A DNA stretch of 64,000 nt from Devosia nanyangense (GTDB taxonomy: Bacteria; Pseudomonadota; Alphaproteobacteria; Rhizobiales; Devosiaceae): positions 1 to 64,000 of the forward strand of contig JACRAF010000039.1 of NCBI GenBank assembly GCA_016213505.1, read 5' to 3'. Both the position numbers and the translations under genes were made by a program. The notes beneath the pieces are model-generated. The model made no database searches and was not told where the DNA came from. It saw nothing but the letters and a program-made list of their open reading frames with translations. Below, one piece after another: positions 58,933 to 64,000 of the stretch; within the stretch, counting starts at the first letter, position 1; each line of letters starts with the position of its first letter.

Positions 58933-60903
58933 ATGGCACAGACCACCGGTCGAACCTCGTTCTGGTCGCCCGTCCTGGCGAGAGTGACGCAGCGGTTCGT
59001 TGCGGCAATGCTGATCCTCGTGGGGCTGGCGGTCTTCGCCGTCCCCGCTCTCGCCGCCGAACAGATCCGCTCCTTCACCACCAACACCACGCTGCGCGTC
59101 GATGGTTCGGTCGACGTGGTCGAGACCATCGAGGTCAATGCCGAAGGCAGCCAGATCCGCCGCGGCATCTACCGCGATATCCCGACGACGCTGATCAACG
59201 ACGACAAATCGCGCCTGCGCTCCGACCTCGACGTCGTCGCCGTGCTGAAGGACGGCGTTCCCGAACCCTATTCGGTCGAAAACATCGGCAACGGCTTCAA
59301 GCGCATCAGGATCGGCGATGCCGATGTCTTCCTCGATTACCGCGTCTACCGCTACACCATCCACTACACCATGAGCCGCATGGCGCGGTTCTTCGCCGAC
59401 CACGACGAGCTCTACTGGAACGCCACCGGCAACTACTGGGATTTCCCCATCCTCAAGGCCACCGCGACGCTCAACCTGCCGGCCGGCGCGGTGACCGCCG
59501 ACGCCATCGGCTACACCGGCACACCGGGATCGCAGGAACAAGCCGTCGAGATCGTCCGTACCTCCGGCGTCACCACCACCTTCCGCTCCACCCGCGTGCT
59601 GTCGCCGGGCGAGGGCATGTCGGTCGCAGTGAAATTCCAGAAGGGCATTCTGGTCGAGCCGCAGGGCCTCACCGGTTTGGGCAACTGGCTTTCCGATCAC
59701 CGCGAGATCGTCTTCCCCTCGGTCGCGGTGCTTATCGTCCTCCTCTACAATCTGTTCGCCTGGAACGCCGTCGGCCGCGACCCGCAGAAGGGCACGATCA
59801 TCCCGCTGTTCCATCCGCCTGCGGAAATGTCCCCGGCGGTGGTGCACTACGTCAACCGCATGGGCTTCAAGCAGAGCGGCTGGACCGCCTTCATCGCCTC
59901 GATTTTCGATCTGGGGGTCAAGGGCCTGGTCACCATCGACAAGGCCGGTGGCAAAACCAAAATCACGGCAACAAACGCCTCGCCGAACGGCAACCTGCCG
60001 TCGGGCGAAAGCAGCGTCTATAGCTTCCTCCACTCGCGCGGCACCGTCACCATCGACAAGACCGACGGTCCCAAGCTCAATGAGAAGCGCGGCGAGCTGG
60101 TGAGCACCATCCAGTCCGAGAACCGCGCGAAATACTTCAAGAACAATGCCGGCTACACCGCCATCGGCGTCGTCCTGGCGATCCTGCTCCTCGGCGCGCT
60201 GGTCCTGCTCGATGTGCTCGAGCCGGTGTATCTGGTGGTCGCAGTCGTTGCCGCCATCGCCGTCGGGGTCGTCATCGGCGTCGCCTCCGGCGCCCGCTCG
60301 GGCAATATCGTCGGCAAGGTCATCGGCTTCGTCTGGGTCGCCATCATCGGCGTCAATGTGCTGGGCAGCTCGGTGAGCATGCTCTCCGGCATCCGCTTCG
60401 ACACCGGCCTCGTCGCCGCCACCTCGATCATCGTCATCGAGATCGTCTTCGCCATCTTGATGCGGGCCCCCACCGTCGCGGGCCGCAAGCTCATGGACCA
60501 GATCGAGGGCTTCAAGATGTACCTCGAGACGGCCGAGAAGAACCGCCTCAACTACGTCGACAAGGGCGAGCCGGTAATGACCATCACGCGCTTCGAGGCG
60601 ATCCTGCCCTTCGCCATCGCGCTGGCAGTCGAAAAGCCCTGGTCGCAGCGCTTCGAGGCCGATCTGGCGCGCAACGCCGTGGCCGATGCCCAGGGCGGCC
60701 ACTATTCGCCGCTCTGGTATACCGGCACCGACTGGTCGTCCTCGTCGTCCGGGTTCTCCAACACCGTCTCCTCCATGGCCACCGGCATGAGCGCCGCCAT
60801 GATCGCCGCCCAGCCCTCGTCCTCCTCCGGCTCGGGCTTTTCCGGCGGTGGTGGCGGCGGCTCGGGCGGCGGCGGCGGTGGTGGTGGCGGGGGCGGGTGG
60901 TAG
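58933..60903 (+). CDS. DUF2207 membrane protein with glycine-rich tail
   Basis: A 656-residue protein: an N-terminal signal or anchor helix (about 15-40), the DUF2207 extracellular domain (about 50-250, with IRSFTTNTTLRVDGSVDVVETI in parts), then several helices and a cytoplasmic domain, ending in a serine/glycine run of about 30 residues finishing GGW. DUF2207 and LemA commonly form a pair. ATG 58933 is preferred to 58927 because GGAG is then seven bases away. Confidence 0.9.
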   Translation: MAQTTGRTSFWSPVLARVTQRFVAAMLILVGLAVFAVPALAAEQIRSFTTNTTLRVDGSVDVVETIEVNAEGSQIRRGIYRDIPTTLINDDKSRLRSDLDVVAVLKDGVPEPYSVENIGNGFKRIRIGDADVFLDYRVYRYTIHYTMSRMARFFADHDELYWNATGNYWDFPILKATATLNLPAGAVTADAIGYTGTPGSQEQAVEIVRTSGVTTTFRSTRVLSPGEGMSVAVKFQKGILVEPQGLTGLGNWLSDHREIVFPSVAVLIVLLYNLFAWNAVGRDPQKGTIIPLFHPPAEMSPAVVHYVNRMGFKQSGWTAFIASIFDLGVKGLVTIDKAGGKTKITATNASPNGNLPSGESSVYSFLHSRGTVTIDKTDGPKLNEKRGELVSTIQSENRAKYFKNNAGYTAIGVVLAILLLGALVLLDVLEPVYLVVAVVAAIAVGVVIGVASGARSGNIVGKVIGFVWVAIIGVNVLGSSVSMLSGIRFDTGLVAATSIIVIEIVFAILMRAPTVAGRKLMDQIEGFKMYLETAEKNRLNYVDKGEPVMTITRFEAILPFAIALAVEKPWSQRFEADLARNAVADAQGGHYSPLWYTGTDWSSSSSGFSNTVSSMATGMSAAMIAAQPSSSSGSGFSGGGGGGSGGGGGGGGGGGW

Positions 60904-60914
60904 TATCTAGATTA

Positions 60915-60943
60915 TTGACAATTTCTTTCTGGTCTCCTACGTT
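60915..60943 (+). promoter_or_regulatory. Promoter of the second vapBC pair
   Basis: TTGACA (60915-60920), 17-bp spacer, TACGTT (60938-60943), 22 bp before the antitoxin ATG. Confidence 0.65.
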
Positions 60944-60965
60944 TCACCAACGAGAGGAGTTGCAG

Positions 60966-61469
60966 ATGGCTTACGCATATGGTCAGCCCGCGGAAGGCAC
61001 GGTCACCCGTCGCGTATGGGACATCGCAACCGAGGAGACGCGCCGCCGTGGGCGCCTCGCCGACCGGAAATTGGTTGTTGAACGCGCCCTCGAACAGGGG
61101 GTGAACTACAACACCGCCAGCACGCAATATCATCATTGGCGCAAGCACGAAGAGGCCCAGGCGGCGACTCCTCGCTCGACGGCACCGGTCCCGCTTCCGG
61201 TCAAAGTCGAGGTTAAGGAGGCAGGGCGCGTGCTTCTGCCGGCCGATGTAAGGGCGGCGATGGGAATTGCCGAAGGTCAGACGCTTGTTGGTGAAGTCAG
61301 CGATGGCGAGCTTCGCTTGATGTCGCGTGATACCGCCGTTCGGAAAGCACAGGCGCTCGTTCGAAAATATGTCCCTGAAGGCGTCAGCTTGGTGGACGAG
61401 CTGATCGCCGAACGCCGCGCGGAAGCTCAGCGTGAAGAAACCGAAGCGCTGGCAGACGGCCGCAAGTGA
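60966..61469 (+). CDS. vapB: VapB-like antitoxin, AbrB/SpoVT domain
   Basis: A 167-residue antitoxin. The C-terminal part has the AbrB strand pattern VKVEVKEAGRVLLPADVRAAMGI (in parts, about 80-110) and a toxin-binding arm ending in charged residues. The first 65 residues form an extra helical domain with TRRVWDIATEETRRRGR and VNYNTASTQYHHWRK, longer than in usual VapB. GAGAGGAG precedes ATG 60966. It overlaps the toxin start by 4 bp. Confidence 0.85.
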   Translation: MAYAYGQPAEGTVTRRVWDIATEETRRRGRLADRKLVVERALEQGVNYNTASTQYHHWRKHEEAQAATPRSTAPVPLPVKVEVKEAGRVLLPADVRAAMGIAEGQTLVGEVSDGELRLMSRDTAVRKAQALVRKYVPEGVSLVDELIAERRAEAQREETEALADGRK

Positions 61470-61846
61470 AGTTCGTCCTCGATGCCTCGGCAGCGCTGGC
61501 AGTCCTCAACGAGGAGCCGGGGGCCGACTACGTTCGGGCGAGGCTCGAAGATTCGGTGATCGGTGCGGTAAACGTGGTCGAAGTCGGCTCGCGCCTTGCC
61601 GATGTGGGCATCGCCAGCGATGACGCCCGTCGCGCGTTCGCCTTGCTCCACCTTCCCGTCATCGAATTTGGGGTGGACCTGGTGGAAACAGCTGTCGCCC
61701 TGCGCCCTATGACGCGACAGCTGGGGCTGTCGCTCGCCGACCGCGCCTGTCTCGCTCTCGCGATACACCGGGGCGCCGTGGCCCTCACGTCGGATCGCGC
61801 TTGGACAAAGCTGGACGTTGGCTGCGAGATCGAATTGATCCGCTAG
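61466..61846 (+). CDS. vapC: VapC-type PIN-domain toxin, second copy
   Basis: A 126-residue PIN-domain ribonuclease: D6 in VLDASAAL, E39 in VVEVGS, the [11 protein letters not shown] acidic site near 93-103 and D109 in LTSDRAW. It starts with GTG inside the antitoxin stop (GTGA 61466-61469). It is about 77 bp upstream of glyS, where the pair has been inserted between DUF2207 and glyS. Confidence 0.92.
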   Translation: MKFVLDASAALAVLNEEPGADYVRARLEDSVIGAVNVVEVGSRLADVGIASDDARRAFALLHLPVIEFGVDLVETAVALRPMTRQLGLSLADRACLALAIHRGAVALTSDRAWTKLDVGCEIELIR

Positions 61847-61923
61847 AAGTGGGCGAAGTCCCCCATTGGACATTCCGCCTCGCCCTTGCTACCCCTCCCG
61901 CGCCCAGGAAAACCGGTCGAAAC

Positions 61924-63990
61924 ATGCCCGAACTGCTGCTCGAAATCTTCTCCGAGGAAATCCCCGCGCGCTTCCAGCGCCGGGCCGCCGAGGACCTCAA
62001 GAAGGCCGTCACCGACGCGCTGGTCGAGGCCGGGCTGCTCTATGAGGGCGCCAGGGCGTTCGTCACGCCGCGCCGGCTGGCGCTGACCGTGTCGGCCATT
62101 CCGGCGCGCTCGCCCGACCTCAAGGAAGAAAAGAAGGGCCCGCGCGTCGGTGCCCCGCAGCAGGCCATCGACGGCTTCCTCAAATCGGCGGGGCTGACCT
62201 CGCTCGATCAGGCCTCGATCGTCTCCGACGCCAAGAAGGGCGATTCCTACGTCGCCCATATCGAGCGCAAAGGCGCCGAGGCGCCGGCGCTGCTCGCCGC
62301 CATCCTGCCGCGCATCGTCTCGAACTTCGCCTGGGCCAAGTCGATGCAGTGGGGCAATGGCGGGCTGACCTGGGTGCGCCCGATCCGCGCCATCACTGCG
62401 ACCTTCGGTACCGACAACGACGAGCCGATGGTGATCCCCTTCGCCACCAACACCATCGCCTCCGGCCAGACCACCTACGGCCACCGCTTCCTCGCGCCCG
62501 AGGCCATCAAGGTCCGCCGCTTCGACGACTATGTGCAGGCGCTCGAAAAGGCCAAAGTCGTGCTCGATCTCGACCGGCGCAAGGACATCATCCGCGCCGA
62601 CGCTGAGCACCTCGCTTTCGCCCAGGGGCTGACGCTCATCGCCGACGAGGGCCTGCTCGAAGAAGTCGCCGGCCTCGTCGAGTGGCCGGTGGTGATGATG
62701 GGCTCGTTCGACGAGAGCTTCCTCAAAGTGCCCGAGGAAGTGATCATCGCCACCATCCGCGCCAACCAGAAATGCTTCTGCCTGCGCGATGCCTCGGGCA
62801 AGCTCGCGAACCGGTTTGTCCTGACCGCCAACAATATCGCGACCGATGGCGGCGCCACGATCGTTGCCGGCAACGAGCGCGTCATCCGCGCCCGGCTCTC
62901 CGATGCGAAATTCTTCTACGAGACCGATCTGAAGCTGCCGCTCGAGCACGGCCTGCCCAAGCTCGAGGAGTCGGTGTTCCACGCCAAGCTTGGAACGCAG
63001 TTCCAGCGGGTCGAGCGGCTGGTCAAGCTCGCCGCCGAGATCGCCCCCAAGGTCGGCGCCGATGTCGAGGACGCCAAACGCGCCGCGATGCTGGCCAAGG
63101 CCGATCTCACCACCGGCATGGTCGGCGAGTTCCCCGAGCTGCAGGGCATCATGGGCCGCTATTACGCGCTGGCGCAGGGCGAAAAGCCCGCCATCGCCAA
63201 CGCCGTCGCCGAGCACTACCGGCCGCTCGGCCCCACCGACCGCGTCCCCACCGACCCGGTCTCGATCGCCGTCGCCCTCGCCGACAAGCTCGACCTCCTC
63301 ACCGGCTTCTGGACCATCGACGAAAAGCCCACCGGGTCGCGCGACCCGTTCGCGCTACGCCGCGCGGCGCTGGGGGTGATCCGGATGGTGACGGAGAACA
63401 AGCTGACACTTACGCTGGAACCCCTATTGGCTGAACATGCGAAGTCATTCTCATCGTCCGCCGACATCGCCGATTTGTTGAACTTCATTGATGATCGGCA
63501 AGACAACCTGCTAAAAGAAAGTGGCGTTCGGCCGGATGCGATTGCGGCTCTGTCTGGTGCGATAGGCTGGAGCCTCACGTCGCGAAAGGAGCGCGCGATG
63601 GCGTTAGCGAGACTCCTTGGCGACGAAGTGGGCAAGAGCCTGATGGCAGGCTATCGACGCGCCACGAACATACTCGTAGCTGAGTCCAAGAAGGACGGGC
63701 ACGGGTACGACGCGCAAGTAGATCCTACCAAGTTCACTGTCGATGCAGAGACCGATCTTGCCAGTGCCATTCAGTCAGTGGACGCGTCTGCCGCGGCAAT
63801 GATCAAAGTTGACGACTACAATGGAGCCATCGCCGTGCTGGCGACGCTCCGTGCACCGGTCGACGCCTTCTTCGAGGCGGTGCTGGTCAACGACGACGAC
63901 CCGGCAGTCCGTGCCAACCGGCTGCATCTGCTTGCGGCGCTCCGTGATACCATGCACCTTGTTGCGGACTTCTCGAAAGTGGCGGGATGA
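61924..63990 (+). CDS. glyS: Glycine-tRNA ligase beta subunit, mosaic composition
   Basis: A 688-residue tRNA-binding subunit. [17 protein letters not shown] is the standard start, the HD-like centre and DALRV-type C-terminal anticodon domain follow. From about 63395 to 63835 GC drops to roughly 52-58 % with different codon choice, then rises again; the translated protein stays in frame and complete. This suggests replacement of one segment by a related glyS from another lineage. ATG 61924 is used; in-frame sequence upstream to 61801 overlaps vapC. Confidence 0.96.
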   Translation: MPELLLEIFSEEIPARFQRRAAEDLKKAVTDALVEAGLLYEGARAFVTPRRLALTVSAIPARSPDLKEEKKGPRVGAPQQAIDGFLKSAGLTSLDQASIVSDAKKGDSYVAHIERKGAEAPALLAAILPRIVSNFAWAKSMQWGNGGLTWVRPIRAITATFGTDNDEPMVIPFATNTIASGQTTYGHRFLAPEAIKVRRFDDYVQALEKAKVVLDLDRRKDIIRADAEHLAFAQGLTLIADEGLLEEVAGLVEWPVVMMGSFDESFLKVPEEVIIATIRANQKCFCLRDASGKLANRFVLTANNIATDGGATIVAGNERVIRARLSDAKFFYETDLKLPLEHGLPKLEESVFHAKLGTQFQRVERLVKLAAEIAPKVGADVEDAKRAAMLAKADLTTGMVGEFPELQGIMGRYYALAQGEKPAIANAVAEHYRPLGPTDRVPTDPVSIAVALADKLDLLTGFWTIDEKPTGSRDPFALRRAALGVIRMVTENKLTLTLEPLLAEHAKSFSSSADIADLLNFIDDRQDNLLKESGVRPDAIAALSGAIGWSLTSRKERAMALARLLGDEVGKSLMAGYRRATNILVAESKKDGHGYDAQVDPTKFTVDAETDLASAIQSVDASAAAMIKVDDYNGAIAVLATLRAPVDAFFEAVLVNDDDPAVRANRLHLLAALRDTMHLVADFSKVAG

Positions 63991-64000
63991 TCTGGAAAGT
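63987..64000 (+). CDS. Possible start of the next gene (partial)
   Basis: ATG 63987 overlaps the glyS stop (ATGA) and reads M-I-W-K to the window end. Too short to identify; listed because the overlap is typical of a coupled downstream gene. Confidence 0.25.

Noticed and set aside
58888-60702. 604-codon antisense frame over DUF2207
   Set aside because: Asp/Val/Glu-rich shadow of the complementary codons; no ribosome site.
60841-60900. Gly-coding tandem repeat as a mobile or regulatory repeat
   Set aside because: It is the glycine-rich C-terminus of the DUF2207 protein, a normal feature of that family.

Overview
The window is a high-GC (mostly 65-70 %) chromosomal segment of an alphaproteobacterium of the order Hyphomicrobiales (Rhizobiales). 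This is inferred from gene content and order: a split F0 operon atpI-B-E-F'-F, smc followed by a DsbA-like protein, a DUF721 protein and mutY, the cell-cycle DNA methyltransferase ccrM next to rnhB, a two-subunit glycine decarboxylase (gcvPA/gcvPB) behind a tandem glycine riboswitch, a CtrA-type box at ccrM, and Rhizobiales-style intergenic palindromes. A Devosia-like genus is plausible, but the sequence alone does not prove it.

Layout. 1-140: tail and end of an IS481-type insertion sequence. 163-8312: PPOX-family flavoprotein, DUF983, SURF1 (cytochrome oxidase assembly), threonine synthase, M16 peptidase, GNAT acetyltransferase and a membrane EAL protein. 8322-9007: vapBC. 9045-11664: YqgE, DsbD N-terminal-like protein, peroxiredoxin, lipoprotein. 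11719-16565: glycine riboswitch and gcvT-gcvH-gcvPA-gcvPB. 16568-19181: DUF2332, alpha/beta hydrolase and an isoprenylcysteine-methyltransferase-like membrane protein. 19242-22030: F0 ATP synthase operon with a clear sigma-70 promoter and terminator. 22217-31384: smc, an AT-richer secreted orphan, DsbA-like, DUF721, mutY, ccrM, rnhB. 31558-35108: Na/Pi cotransporter, HAD phosphatase, radical SAM protein. 35261-37022: accessory patch with an ArsR/AHSA1 pair and a higBA module. 37019-45253: moaB, MFS transporter, uracil-DNA glycosylase, ETF-ubiquinone oxidoreductase, methyltransferase, TPR protein and ispE. 45373-47877: accessory esterase and Fic protein. 47874-50825: polyprenyl synthase, tRNA methyltransferase, S49 peptidase and a small membrane protein. 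50822-56402: accessory block with a DUF2188 plus TIR/deoxyribosyltransferase-like cassette, a GGDEF-EAL enzyme, a LysR regulator and DoxX. 56512-63990: glyQ, a second DoxX, an ArfA-like ribosome-rescue factor, LemA, DUF2207, vapBC and glyS.

The core genes cover respiration (SURF1, F0, ETF-QO), one-carbon and amino-acid metabolism (glycine cleavage, threonine), translation (glyQ/glyS, tRNA methylation, rescue factor), genome maintenance (SMC, MutY, UDG, RNase HII, CcrM) and isoprenoid/quinone synthesis (IspE, polyprenyl synthase). Small accessory modules are spliced between these conserved neighbours: three type II toxin-antitoxin loci, one Fic protein and one putative two-gene defence-like cassette. 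The observations most worth following are the DUF2188/TIR-like cassette (50822-51676), six GATCGGCCA repeats in front of the fic gene, an ArfA-like factor next to glyQ, CtrA-type boxes upstream of ccrM, a 24-bp motif occurring on both sides of the LysR gene, and a composition break inside glyS.
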